A stretch of 64,000 nt of DNA, taken from the NCBI RefSeq assembly GCF_000238355.1, contig NZ_AHCA01000001.1, forward strand, positions 930,001-994,000. The letters are read 5' to 3'. The translations under genes were made by a program, and so were the position numbers. Positions 1 through 8,830 of the stretch are shown here, one piece after another (the first letter of the stretch is position 1; every line of letters begins with the position of its first letter). Below the pieces are notes generated by a model that was not told where the DNA came from, made no database searches, and was given only the letters and a program-made list of their open reading frames with translations. This DNA comes from Pseudoalteromonas haloplanktis ATCC 14393. GTDB taxonomy: Bacteria > Pseudomonadota > Gammaproteobacteria > Enterobacterales > Alteromonadaceae.

Positions 1-88
1 CCGCTTTAATACGACCAAAGCTGTCTATGCCACTCACTGTAGCAAGGTGTTGATCGTGCTTAAAAATACTTTGAATGTGTGCACTCAT
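1..88 (-). CDS. partial gene downstream of vgrG, product unknown
   Basis: A minus-strand reading frame starts with ATG at 88 and runs off the left edge, so only the first 29 residues are visible (it begins MSAHIQSIFKHD). It starts 9 bp after the vgrG stop and is almost certainly co-transcribed with it. Genes in this place are commonly PAAR proteins, effector adaptors, effectors or immunity proteins. The visible residues are too few to choose, and I do not recognise the family. Confidence 0.6.
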   Translation of the reverse strand, partial: MSAHIQSIFKHDQHLATVSGIDSFGRIKA

Positions 89-97
89 CACTATTCC

Positions 98-2128
98 TTA
101 GTTATTACTAATTGCACTGCCTTTCACAGCAATGTTGCTCGCTGATAAGGTGATTGTAGTGGCGTCTATAGTTAAGTTGCCTCCTGCATCAATCTCAATG
201 CTGGCGCCTCCTTGGCTTAATTGAATTGAACCTCGGCCATCGGCTTTAATCGTGATATTAGCACCACTACTAATATCAATATCGCCATTAGGTGCTTGCA
301 GCGCTAAGTTACCGTCAACCGAATAAACGCTAACATCTTGATCCCCTTGTAGTTTAAGTTCCTGATCGGCTTTAAGTTCTAAGCTGCCGTCGGTTGCTTC
401 AATGCGAGTGTTTGCAGTGGCCTTTAGGGTAAGATCCGCCGCGGAATTAACGGTAATATCGCCTTCTCGGGTTTGTATTTGTAGATTATTTTCAACTCGC
501 GTAGTGAAGTCATTAGCAACCGTAAACGTAGCGTCATTTTCAGCAACAAATTGTAAGTTCTCTTTGGCTGAAATTTTCACATCGCCATCTACAGACTTAA
601 GCGTTGCCTGATGAGCACCATTAGTGGCATCAAGCAGTAATTGGTTTTTATTATTTTTATTAGCTAGACTGATTTTTTCTTCGCCGCTTTTATCATCCAT
701 TATCAAGCTATGACCCGCTTTAGTAACGAGTTTATTTTCAGTTGGATTTTGGCTTGTTACCGGATTTGGAGCATTTTGGTTGTATAACGCACCTAGAATA
801 ATGGGTCTGTCTAAATCGCCATTTTCACCGCAAACTAATACTTCAGTGCCTTGTGTGAGCGGAAAGTGCATGCCATGACCGCTGCCGCCATAGGGCTGCA
901 TTAAGCGTGTGGGGCGACTTTGTTGACCTTGACCGTCTTGATTAAAGGGCAGTTTTACAACGTAATTCCCATCATCATCAATTTCTTGCTCAATCAGTGC
1001 GTTAAAAGTTGCAAACACACGTCTTTCTGGCAGTAAAGGTGCTTTGAACTGTTGATCCGACGGGATCAAGTATGCTTGATTTTTATAGGTTAACCCTTTG
1101 ACATTAGCACCATATTCCACACCGGCTTGTTGGCTGCCTTTATGATCAACCCGCACAACCAAATATTGGCCATTATGATCTGTATGATCATAAATAGTTA
1201 AAATCATTCCAGGTCTAAGTGCTCTGCAATCACTGTCGATAATCAATTGCTCGCGTTGACAGTCAAATGCTTGCTGGCGAGTTGTAGCAAGCGTACTACC
1301 CTCGCCTGATGTAGCATAGTTATTACCATAATGACTGTCTTCACCAAACCCTGGTTGCGACGCGCTATTTTGCGCCGACACTTGTAAATTGCCTGGGGCA
1401 CGATAGTTATAATCGTTTAATGTTGTGCTTTGCGGCTGGAGCTGGCCTTGACGGCTGATCGCGAAGATTGTTTCGCTGGTGCGTACTTGTCCAGATGGCG
1501 GCACATAACTTAAATTTACCTCATCAAAGCTATTCGCTATATCTTTACTACTATTACACACTTTAAAAGTACACTCTGCGCCAGTTTGCTCTACAAAACT
1601 ATAAACAAAGCCATGTTTGCGCATTAAACGTGTCACAAACTCATAATCGGTTTCATTATATTGTACAGTCATGTCGAGGCTGGGGCCGCTGGCCTGCATA
1701 CTAAACTTTTGCATTGGAAAGCCGGCTTTAGTAAACACACTTTTAATGATGGCCGCGGGATCCATAGCCGTAAACACACGATTAGAATGTTGATGTTTAA
1801 GCAAGGTTAAATAAGAGCTCAACACTAACGTGTAATGGTAGCCTTGATGACTTTTACCATGAGCGATAAAACGGCTCAGCAAACCTGAAATAGTGCGATC
1901 AGTCATTGACCACACTAAACTTAAACTCGCATCTTTGCCGAGTAATGATTGCGCTGTTAGATGCTCCTGACTCAATACTTGAATACTAAATTCATAGTCT
2001 TCACATAGGCTATCATTAGCCGATGTGAAATCAGTTACCTGCACCATGCCATCGGGTAACCCTTGTATACTTACACTAAAATGACTGGTATTTGCTTTGT
2101 GTTCACCAAAGATGTCCATGAGTCCCAT
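98..2128 (-). CDS. vgrG: VgrG spike protein of the type VI secretion system (TssI)
   Basis: This 676-aa protein forms the trimeric spike on the Hcp tube of the T6SS. The first 330 or so residues are the gp27-like base (phage late-control D type). An OB-fold gp5-like part follows at about 370-450. A repetitive beta-helix runs to the C-terminus, with repeated alternating patterns such as LTIDATTITLSA. It stops after the needle, so unlike the VgrG at 20552 it carries no toxin domain and presumably uses a separate cargo or PAAR tip. It lies 25 bp after clpV and 9 bp before the cut gene at the window edge. Family assignment is secure. Confidence 0.95.
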   Translation of the reverse strand: MGLMDIFGEHKANTSHFSVSIQGLPDGMVQVTDFTSANDSLCEDYEFSIQVLSQEHLTAQSLLGKDASLSLVWSMTDRTISGLLSRFIAHGKSHQGYHYTLVLSSYLTLLKHQHSNRVFTAMDPAAIIKSVFTKAGFPMQKFSMQASGPSLDMTVQYNETDYEFVTRLMRKHGFVYSFVEQTGAECTFKVCNSSKDIANSFDEVNLSYVPPSGQVRTSETIFAISRQGQLQPQSTTLNDYNYRAPGNLQVSAQNSASQPGFGEDSHYGNNYATSGEGSTLATTRQQAFDCQREQLIIDSDCRALRPGMILTIYDHTDHNGQYLVVRVDHKGSQQAGVEYGANVKGLTYKNQAYLIPSDQQFKAPLLPERRVFATFNALIEQEIDDDGNYVVKLPFNQDGQGQQSRPTRLMQPYGGSGHGMHFPLTQGTEVLVCGENGDLDRPIILGALYNQNAPNPVTSQNPTENKLVTKAGHSLIMDDKSGEEKISLANKNNKNQLLLDATNGAHQATLKSVDGDVKISAKENLQFVAENDATFTVANDFTTRVENNLQIQTREGDITVNSAADLTLKATANTRIEATDGSLELKADQELKLQGDQDVSVYSVDGNLALQAPNGDIDISSGANITIKADGRGSIQLSQGGASIEIDAGGNLTIDATTITLSASNIAVKGSAISNN

Positions 2129-2153
2129 TTTCTATCCTTTCGTACCTATTAAA

Positions 2154-4895
2154 TTAGGCGTTATCGGCAAATATTGCGGTGATCTCATCTTGCTCATCAA
2201 CCGTTAACGTTAAAATATCAGGCATATCTTCTTGCGCCATAAATTCCAAAATAGATTTAGCAATGCCTGGTAGAATTTGTCGTTCGATCACGGCATTCAC
2301 CATCCGTGCACCACTATCTGATAACTGACACTGCTGAGTTAATTTGTTTAATACACTTTCATCAACACGCAGCTGCATTTTATGATTAGTTGCAAGGCGG
2401 CTAGCAATAGCTTCTAGCTTGAGGCTAACAATTGCTTGCAGCGCCTCTTTATCCAGCGCTAAATAGGGCACTACTTGCATGCGTGCCAGTAAAGCTGGCG
2501 CAAAAAATTGTAGTAACTGCGGCTTAATTAATTCACTTAATGCAGCAATTGACGGCACTTGCCATGGGCTACCATCTTCATTAATCGGTGCATCCGTTGG
2601 GTTTAGTGCGTCATTAATGGCTTGTTGATTTTCGGTTTGTTGATCGTGGGACGTTTCCTCATCACCTTGTGGGCTTAAATCAATAACTGTAGGTGGTGTG
2701 CACGCATCTATCAGCTCGGCTGAGCCTAAGTTAGACGTCATAATGATCACCGTGTTTTTAAAGTCAATTTCGCGGCCTTCACCATCACGCATAGTGCCGC
2801 GCTCAAACACTTGGTAAAACATGTTAAGTACATCTTTGTGCGCTTTTTCTACTTCATCTAATAGAATGACTGAGTACGGGCGCTGTCTTACCGCTTCAGT
2901 TAAAACGCCGCCTTCGCCATAGCCAACATACCCCGGTGGTGAGCCTTTGAGTTGCGATACGGTATGCGACTCTTGATATTCACTCATGTTTATAGTGGTT
3001 AAAAACTTTTCGCCGCCAAATAACTGTTTAGCTAAACAACGTGCGGTTTCAGTTTTACCAACCCCAGAAGGCCCAGCAAGCAAAAACACCCCTAACGGCC
3101 CTTGCTCATTACTGATCCCCGCTTTGCTGACCCGTAATGTTTGAGCAATTTTAGCCATACCCGCTTGCTGACCAATCACTTCTTGACCAATTGCCGTTTC
3201 TAAATTAATTAAATTACTGATCTGATCTTTAACCATCGCCCCCACTGGCACGCCGGTCCACTGAGAAATGATCTGCGCGACCGCATCGGCATCCACTTCA
3301 CTAAATAAACCGTTATCTTGGCTATTTTGCTCTTTTAAGGCTTGGCGTAAGCTAAGCAGAGCAGCGCTGTCTTGCTCGCTTGCATTAGTTGCGTGTTTAA
3401 ATTCGTTGATCTGGCTTAAAGTGGCAATTTGTGACTCACGGGCACTGGTTAATGCTGCAAGTTTTTCTTGTGAAGTCGTAAGCTCCTGTTGTAAATACAA
3501 TAGCTTATCCATATCAACAGCAAGCCCTTGCTCGCTTTCACTGGCGATACTGGCAATCCGAGTTTGCAAGTAATTAATATGCTCTCGCTCTGATTCAATC
3601 GCTGCGGGATCGGTTGCAAACGACATTCTTACCCGAGCAGCAGCGGTATCCAATACATCAATTGCTTTATCTGGTAACTGCCGGCCAGTTATATAGCGAG
3701 CTGATAACACGACGGCGGCTTCAATAGCATCATCGGTAATTTGGGTATTATGATGTTGTTGGTATTTTTCCTTTAAGCCCGCCAGCATCAGTTGCGCTGC
3801 TTGCTCTGTAGGTTCATCAACTTTGATTAATTGAAAACGGCGTTCCAATGCAGCATCACGTTCAAAGTATTTTTTATATTCACTCCAGGTGGTTGCTGCT
3901 ACGGTGCGCAGTTCACCACGGGCAAGTGCAGGCTTGAGCAAGTTAGCCGCATCACTCATACCCGCATCGCCACCAGCACCAATTAAGGTGTGTGCTTCAT
4001 CAATAAACATAATGATCGGTGTGGTTGAGTTTTTAACTTCATCTATAACTGTTTTTAAACGGCGTTCGAATTCACCTTTTACGCCCGCACCCGCTTGCAA
4101 TAAACCCATGTCGAGCACTAATAAACGTACGCCTTTTAATTCATCGGGAACTTGGCCATCAATAATACGTTGTGCAAACCCTTCAACTACGGCTGTCTTA
4201 CCAACACCCGGATCACCCACTAAAATCGGGTTGTTTTTACGGCGACGACATAATACATCCACCATCATGCGGATTTCGTCGTTTCGCCCAAGCACCGGAT
4301 CGATTTTTCCTTGCTTGGCTTTGTCGGTTAAATCTTCACAATACTCATCAAGTGCTCCCCCTTCACTTTGCCCGCTGCTGTGCGCTTGCGGCGCTGTTTT
4401 TGCCTGCGGGTTTAAACGTTCACTTGAGTTTTGGCAAATTTTATCAAGGTTTTCAGCTAAAAAGCGTGAATCAATTTTGTCTAGCAGTGCCGGTAGCTGT
4501 AACACAGGGCTATAAGGTAATAACTCTGTTAGCGCGTCAATTAGCGCTGCGCCGTTGATCCAATCGCTTTTATGCTGCACATTCGCACTTAACCATGCGC
4601 GCTCTAACCATTCATATAAGCGACGCGAAAACACCGGCTTGCTTTGATTACCCGCAGGTTGGCGATTTAAAAAATCCAGTAATTCATGCCATACCGCATC
4701 TTGGTTGATATTAAAGAAATGAAAGATTTGCTCTAAATCACCGCTACTGCCTTCTTCCATCAACTTAATTAATAAATGCTCAGGTAGCACTTCAAAGTGG
4801 CTGCGACTACTGGCAAACCCTGCGGCAGACTCAAGTGCGGTCGCGGTGTGGCCATTTAGCTTGTCGATAAGTTGTTTAATGCCTTTTGCATCCAT
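2154..4895 (-). CDS. clpV: T6SS AAA+ ATPase ClpV (TssH)
   Basis: This 913-aa Clp/Hsp100 ATPase disassembles the contracted TssB-TssC sheath so that it can be reused. A Clp N-domain (about 1-150) is followed by two AAA+ modules. The Walker A motifs are GDPGVGKT at 227-234 and GPSGVGKT near 610, with a coiled M-domain near 420-530. Between the SNLGS sensor region and the ALSELIKP segment (about residues 727-780) lies a long acidic, Gln- and Asp-rich stretch. In other ClpV proteins as I recall them this loop is shorter. The gene sits between tssG and vgrG in the minus-strand operon. Assignment is secure. Confidence 0.96.
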   Translation of the reverse strand: MDAKGIKQLIDKLNGHTATALESAAGFASSRSHFEVLPEHLLIKLMEEGSSGDLEQIFHFFNINQDAVWHELLDFLNRQPAGNQSKPVFSRRLYEWLERAWLSANVQHKSDWINGAALIDALTELLPYSPVLQLPALLDKIDSRFLAENLDKICQNSSERLNPQAKTAPQAHSSGQSEGGALDEYCEDLTDKAKQGKIDPVLGRNDEIRMMVDVLCRRRKNNPILVGDPGVGKTAVVEGFAQRIIDGQVPDELKGVRLLVLDMGLLQAGAGVKGEFERRLKTVIDEVKNSTTPIIMFIDEAHTLIGAGGDAGMSDAANLLKPALARGELRTVAATTWSEYKKYFERDAALERRFQLIKVDEPTEQAAQLMLAGLKEKYQQHHNTQITDDAIEAAVVLSARYITGRQLPDKAIDVLDTAAARVRMSFATDPAAIESEREHINYLQTRIASIASESEQGLAVDMDKLLYLQQELTTSQEKLAALTSARESQIATLSQINEFKHATNASEQDSAALLSLRQALKEQNSQDNGLFSEVDADAVAQIISQWTGVPVGAMVKDQISNLINLETAIGQEVIGQQAGMAKIAQTLRVSKAGISNEQGPLGVFLLAGPSGVGKTETARCLAKQLFGGEKFLTTINMSEYQESHTVSQLKGSPPGYVGYGEGGVLTEAVRQRPYSVILLDEVEKAHKDVLNMFYQVFERGTMRDGEGREIDFKNTVIIMTSNLGSAELIDACTPPTVIDLSPQGDEETSHDQQTENQQAINDALNPTDAPINEDGSPWQVPSIAALSELIKPQLLQFFAPALLARMQVVPYLALDKEALQAIVSLKLEAIASRLATNHKMQLRVDESVLNKLTQQCQLSDSGARMVNAVIERQILPGIAKSILEFMAQEDMPDILTLTVDEQDEITAIFADNA

Positions 4896-4922
4896 TGTTT
4901 TGTCCTTAAATCTGATTACTTA

Positions 4923-5906
4923 CTAATGTTGATATTGAAGATGGGTATAGCTGTGCACGGTAATATTTGCCGCAGCACTTCCTAAATAACTGTTGTGCCC
5001 TAATATTAACGGTGATACGCCGATTGCCTGTTGCTCAACAGCCTCATTAGCCACTTTTATTTGGCAAAGCCATTGCACATTATTAGGCAAGTGAGTAGTT
5101 AATAGCGCCGCCATTTTTTTACCTTGCTCATGCAAAGGGTTTAAACTAATCGCAGTTTTACTGTCTACAGGGCCGATCGCTATCGTTAAAATACTGCCAC
5201 TAACCAACACTTTATTACCTAACACTGCAGAGCTACCGAGCACCATTTGCGAGTCATCACCAAAGGTACTTGGGGTGTCAATGGTTTGCCAATTGGCTCG
5301 GGTATCATCAACATGCAGCTCATTTACCGCTAACGTGTGTTTAAGTAACTGGGTTAATCCAGCAGCGCTGGTTTGTTTTAAGCTGGCAATGCCGCATTGC
5401 ACTTTTTGATCTGTTTTTGTTGATAAAATAGCTTCAATTAAATGATCAAATTGCTCTGCACCACGCCCTGCAATATTGATTTGTGACTTTTTCCACGCCT
5501 GAAACAGCTGACAATAAAGAATATGATTAAACATATCTAAAAATTGTCGAACTCGGTCACCACTTTCATCATCACTGGCAGCTTGCTCTAATAGGTAATG
5601 CGGCATGGGCGCATCAACTCCATACAAACCCAAAAATGACGTTGATAAACTGAGGCGCCCGCGCCCGTGATTATCTAAGCTGCACGCACGTACATCAGTC
5701 GCAGGAAAGCCAAGCTCTTTATAGGGTTTAAACATCACCCGCTCGCTGATCCCTTTTTCAAGTTCTTGCGGCGTTGCCCAATGCTTTTCAATTAAGCTCA
5801 TGGCTTTAAATAGATTAAACTGCCAAGGCTCAGCAATTAATTGCTCAATCGGTTTTGGCAATTTGGCCCACACTGGGTGCTTTATGACGGGTTCATGCAT
5901 ACTCAT
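4923..5906 (-). CDS. tssG: T6SS baseplate subunit TssG (ImpH/VasB family)
   Basis: This 327-aa cytoplasmic baseplate wedge protein, with TssE, TssF and TssK, forms the platform from which the tail tube and sheath polymerise. It has the usual length and the typical N-terminal pattern, including LPKPIEQLIAEPWQFNLFKA and the downstream SFLGLYGVDAPMP segment. Its start overlaps the tssF stop by 4 bp (ATGA), which indicates translational coupling. The match to the ImpH/VasB family is clear. Confidence 0.93.
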   Translation of the reverse strand: MSMHEPVIKHPVWAKLPKPIEQLIAEPWQFNLFKAMSLIEKHWATPQELEKGISERVMFKPYKELGFPATDVRACSLDNHGRGRLSLSTSFLGLYGVDAPMPHYLLEQAASDDESGDRVRQFLDMFNHILYCQLFQAWKKSQINIAGRGAEQFDHLIEAILSTKTDQKVQCGIASLKQTSAAGLTQLLKHTLAVNELHVDDTRANWQTIDTPSTFGDDSQMVLGSSAVLGNKVLVSGSILTIAIGPVDSKTAISLNPLHEQGKKMAALLTTHLPNNVQWLCQIKVANEAVEQQAIGVSPLILGHNSYLGSAAANITVHSYTHLQYQH

Positions 5907-7621
5907 AGTTGATAACTCTTGCCCGGCTCAATATCCCAACACCAAGTTTTATAGCTAGGGATTGCATTTACACGGGTTTGTACACTTTCATTAATGGGGG
6001 CGTACATTAAAAAGAACTGATGCAACATATTACAAAAATGATAAAGGTCGGCATCACAAACAAATTTACTTTCATCAATATCAATGAGTACATCCACGCC
6101 TTTGATGAAAATTCCACGTTTTATTTGACTGATCGGAGTCGCTGTTATTTTTTGAATGCTTTCAATACGTAAACGGTTTTCAGCTTTCTGCGACCAATCA
6201 AACAACACGAGTAAACGTTTCAGCTCCGTCACTTGGGTAATTTGCGAAAACTTCACATTGAGTAAACTAATGAGTTGCCAATGCTTTGGTTGATCAGGAC
6301 AAGAAAGGTAATTAGTTGGCCTAATTACATTTTCAACATCCACAATACTCGGCATATCGCGGCCACCAATATTTAGGTCACCTTCTTGTAATAATTGCCT
6401 CGGCCAACCTGCATTAAATGCTGTTAAATCAACAGAAAGTGTTTCTTTTTCATCATTTAGATTAAAAGGCAGTTGTAAATAATGCGTTGGCGCAGCGGCG
6501 CCTACATCTTTGGTTAATACGGTAAAAAGTTTTTTTTCATCTTCAAATACACTTTGATAACGCGGCGTATAATCATAAGTTTTACCACTGAGTGAGTTAC
6601 GCCCCATTACTGAATCAACCGTGTAGCTAAAAATATGATCAGTGCGGTTTTGATCTGCAGTGATCATATAATCAGTTCGATTAGGCTCTATTCTGATAGG
6701 CTCTGCCGCTTGCGAGAATAAATTAACTGCTGGTACACAGTTGATAAGTAAATTTTCGCGGGATAATTGGTGTCCGGGTGGCAATTTACTCGAACCACGA
6801 AATACAATTTCAAAACGGTCTATGTGATCAGCAAACTCAACCCCTTGCAAACCAGTAAAAGTTAAAAAGTGAAAACGATCTTTACCATTAAAATAGTCAA
6901 GTAATAATGCATAACCTGGGTGACTTTGCTCGGCACTAGGTAAAAAAGCCCCATCAATATTTAAGTAAGTAGCGCTACAGCCTTTTACTTTAAGCTTTTT
7001 ATTATGCTCAAAATGCGCAGGACCAAAATCAAGTTCGGCTTGTTTTTCTGCGGTTTGTAGTAACTTAAATAAAGAGCTGCACAGCGGAGTATCACCACGT
7101 AAGTAAAACTGCAAGTTTGATAAGTCATAATTTTTACGCTCGCCTTGACACACAAATCGTAAACCAATGCGCAGCTCAGCGCCCAAATGTGATTCTTGGT
7201 ATCGCACATGCTCAACATCAAATGGCGCGACCGTTAAATTATGAGTCGTGGTAAAAGTAATGTTTTTATGATCAACAACAGCCTTACCTGCTTTTAATGT
7301 AAGACCTTTTTCAATCAAGTGGGTCTTTTGCATTGCCAATTTAGGACTAAATTTTACCACCGTACTTGACGGATAATAACTGAGTAAAATAGGACATAAT
7401 TGACGCAACACCTGCTCAGACACTTCAGGCACTGATTCGTCCAAACGTTTTTGTGTGTGCGCGGTTAAATACGCCATACCTTCGAGTAAACGTTCGATAT
7501 GCGGATCGCGATCTTTTAAGGCATCAATATTCAACATGCCCGCATGTTCAGGATAGTGTTGAGCAAACTGTTTACCGGCCTGCGTTAATAAACGCATTTG
7601 TGCATCAAAATACTGTTGCAT
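5903..7621 (-). CDS. tssF: T6SS baseplate subunit TssF (ImpG/VasA family)
   Basis: This 572-aa baseplate wedge subunit pairs with TssG. The N-terminus has the family pattern (QYFDAQMRLLTQAGKQFAQ, then DPHIERLLEGMAYLTA) and the segment LCPILLSYYPS near residues 94-105. Length is normal for the family. It lies 17 bp after tssE and overlaps tssG by 4 bp, so tssE-tssF-tssG form a coupled baseplate block. Confidence 0.95.
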   Translation of the reverse strand: MQQYFDAQMRLLTQAGKQFAQHYPEHAGMLNIDALKDRDPHIERLLEGMAYLTAHTQKRLDESVPEVSEQVLRQLCPILLSYYPSSTVVKFSPKLAMQKTHLIEKGLTLKAGKAVVDHKNITFTTTHNLTVAPFDVEHVRYQESHLGAELRIGLRFVCQGERKNYDLSNLQFYLRGDTPLCSSLFKLLQTAEKQAELDFGPAHFEHNKKLKVKGCSATYLNIDGAFLPSAEQSHPGYALLLDYFNGKDRFHFLTFTGLQGVEFADHIDRFEIVFRGSSKLPPGHQLSRENLLINCVPAVNLFSQAAEPIRIEPNRTDYMITADQNRTDHIFSYTVDSVMGRNSLSGKTYDYTPRYQSVFEDEKKLFTVLTKDVGAAAPTHYLQLPFNLNDEKETLSVDLTAFNAGWPRQLLQEGDLNIGGRDMPSIVDVENVIRPTNYLSCPDQPKHWQLISLLNVKFSQITQVTELKRLLVLFDWSQKAENRLRIESIQKITATPISQIKRGIFIKGVDVLIDIDESKFVCDADLYHFCNMLHQFFLMYAPINESVQTRVNAIPSYKTWCWDIEPGKSYQL

Positions 7622-7638
7622 AAAGAATATCCTTATAG

Positions 7639-8046
7639 TTACTCGCCATTTCTAGCGTGCTGCATTACATCAGCTTTACCACCCGACTCAAATCGCGTGT
7701 TTAACTTAATACATTGACCACTGGTTAGGAATGCTTGAATATCCAATCGGATCACGCAATTTTCTTCACGTATTTCCATTGGAATTACATTGGCATAACG
7801 CACTCTGGGTTCGTATTTTTCAATCAATTTCTTAACCTCAAACGCCAAAGTATGCTGCGAGTAAGGCAGCCCTTCGTAAATGTCTTCCACATCAGGCAAA
7901 CCATAATCAGCCAAATGCTTTAACACCCCACGGCGTGCATTTAACAGCTCATTAAGGTGATTACAGACACTATTTTGCTCATCAGTTTGAAAACCCGGAT
8001 GACCATTACGAATGACAGGTTGAGTTAAAAAATCGAATAACGCCAT
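7639..8046 (-). CDS. tssE: T6SS baseplate subunit TssE (gp25-like lysozyme fold)
   Basis: This 135-aa protein of the gp25/ImpF family is thought to start sheath polymerisation at the baseplate. The gp25 core motif is seen in the region with LNARRGVLKHLADYGLPDV and the YEPRVRYANV segment. It follows hcp by 54 bp. That gap holds a hairpin with terminator-like features (8063-8088), so tssE and the genes after it may be transcribed less than hcp. Confidence 0.93.
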   Translation of the reverse strand: MALFDFLTQPVIRNGHPGFQTDEQNSVCNHLNELLNARRGVLKHLADYGLPDVEDIYEGLPYSQHTLAFEVKKLIEKYEPRVRYANVIPMEIREENCVIRLDIQAFLTSGQCIKLNTRFESGGKADVMQHARNGE

Positions 8047-8062
8047 AAACTTACCTCGAATA

Positions 8063-8088
8063 AAAGGATATGCTTGCGCATATCCTTT
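8063..8088 (-). terminator. hairpin just after hcp, partial terminator or 3' stabiliser
   Basis: A perfect 11-bp stem (AAAGGATATGC at 8063-8073 with its complement at 8078-8088) has a 4-nt loop and, in the direction of transcription, is followed by TATT. It starts 12 bp after the hcp stop. It lies inside the operon, so it probably allows read-through to tssE while producing short, stable hcp transcripts. The structure is seen; its role is inferred. Confidence 0.6.
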
Positions 8089-8100
8089 AAAAATTCTGAT

Positions 8101-8586
8101 TTATCGACCTTCAGTCCATGAATCAGAGAACTCGATGTTGCCATCAAGGTATGTCCAAGTAATGCGTTTATAGCGTAAACATACTGTTTCAAGGTGCGGA
8201 TAACGCTCCTTGTCTAAGTCTTTTACGTTGTGCATTGTTGGTGAGATTGACGTAATTTTTACATCTTCCAACTTGTGGCAGAAATACTCACGTTCAGTCC
8301 CTGTGTCATCGATACGGTACCATTTAAGCTCAAGTTGCTTAAGTGTTTGACCGTTCGAGCACGCTTTATATAGATACGGTGTAGCTGCATCTACCGCTTT
8401 AGTAATTACAAACGGTTCATGCTTACGTGTACCTGTAAGTTCACCCGTGTCGTTATCTGTAGGAATGCGAAGTTCATGATCAAAGTGTAGGATCTCAATT
8501 GAACCTTCACGCTCTGCAACAGTTACAGAACCTTTGATGTCATTACCTTGGTCATCCTTTAACCACATATACGCTGGAATTGCCAT
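8101..8586 (-). CDS. hcp: Hcp tube protein of the T6SS (TssD)
   Basis: This 161-aa protein stacks as hexameric rings to form the inner tube and is exported on firing. It has the Hcp1-family start (MAIPAYMWLKDDQGNDIKGS), the internal REGSIEILHFDHELRIP segment and the usual length. A strong ribosome site (AGGAGAA) precedes the ATG. It is set off from tssC by a 244-bp gap with stable hairpins and from tssE by a terminator-like hairpin, which fits the very high expression expected of a tube subunit. Confidence 0.96.
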   Translation of the reverse strand: MAIPAYMWLKDDQGNDIKGSVTVAEREGSIEILHFDHELRIPTDNDTGELTGTRKHEPFVITKAVDAATPYLYKACSNGQTLKQLELKWYRIDDTGTEREYFCHKLEDVKITSISPTMHNVKDLDKERYPHLETVCLRYKRITWTYLDGNIEFSDSWTEGR

Positions 8587-8688
8587 TTCATTATTCTCCT
8601 TTTAGAATGAAGTGTTTCCTGTTAGTTGGCATTGGCATAAACAACCATGTTTATGCCCCCCAAAAAGCCCTCTGCTTCATGCCACTGG

Positions 8689-8724
8689 GGAACATGTCCC
8701 AAGTTGGGTGCAACCAACTTGGGG
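8689..8724. promoter_or_regulatory. tandem hairpins in the tssC-hcp gap
   Basis: A perfect 10-bp inverted repeat (CCCAAGTTGG at 8699-8708, complement at 8715-8724, loop GTGCAA) sits next to, and partly competes with, a second near-palindrome centred on GAACATGT at 8689-8701. Neither is followed by a U-run in the direction of transcription, so a simple terminator is unlikely. An RNA processing or 5'-end stabilising element ahead of hcp is my preferred reading. The rest of 8587-8830 holds no gene that I can support. Confidence 0.55.
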
Positions 8725-8830
8725 CAATCTTTTCCATCTACATTTTTTACACCAACCAGCTACTCACCAAATTGACGTATTTACACTTTAAAAGCCTGCG
8801 TTAAATGCGTTTCATCGGCGGCTTGGCAGT

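Noticed and set aside
3889..4515. Long open frame on the plus strand opposite clpV
   Set aside because: It is antisense to a well-conserved gene, has a composition typical of a complementary-strand shadow, and has no ribosome site.
6985..7221. Minus-strand 78-codon frame inside tssF
   Set aside because: It is in another frame of a conserved gene and has no signs of coding.
8580..8804. Plus-strand frame of 74 codons across the tssC-hcp gap
   Set aside because: It overlaps the hcp start and the hairpins, runs against the operon and resembles nothing known to me.
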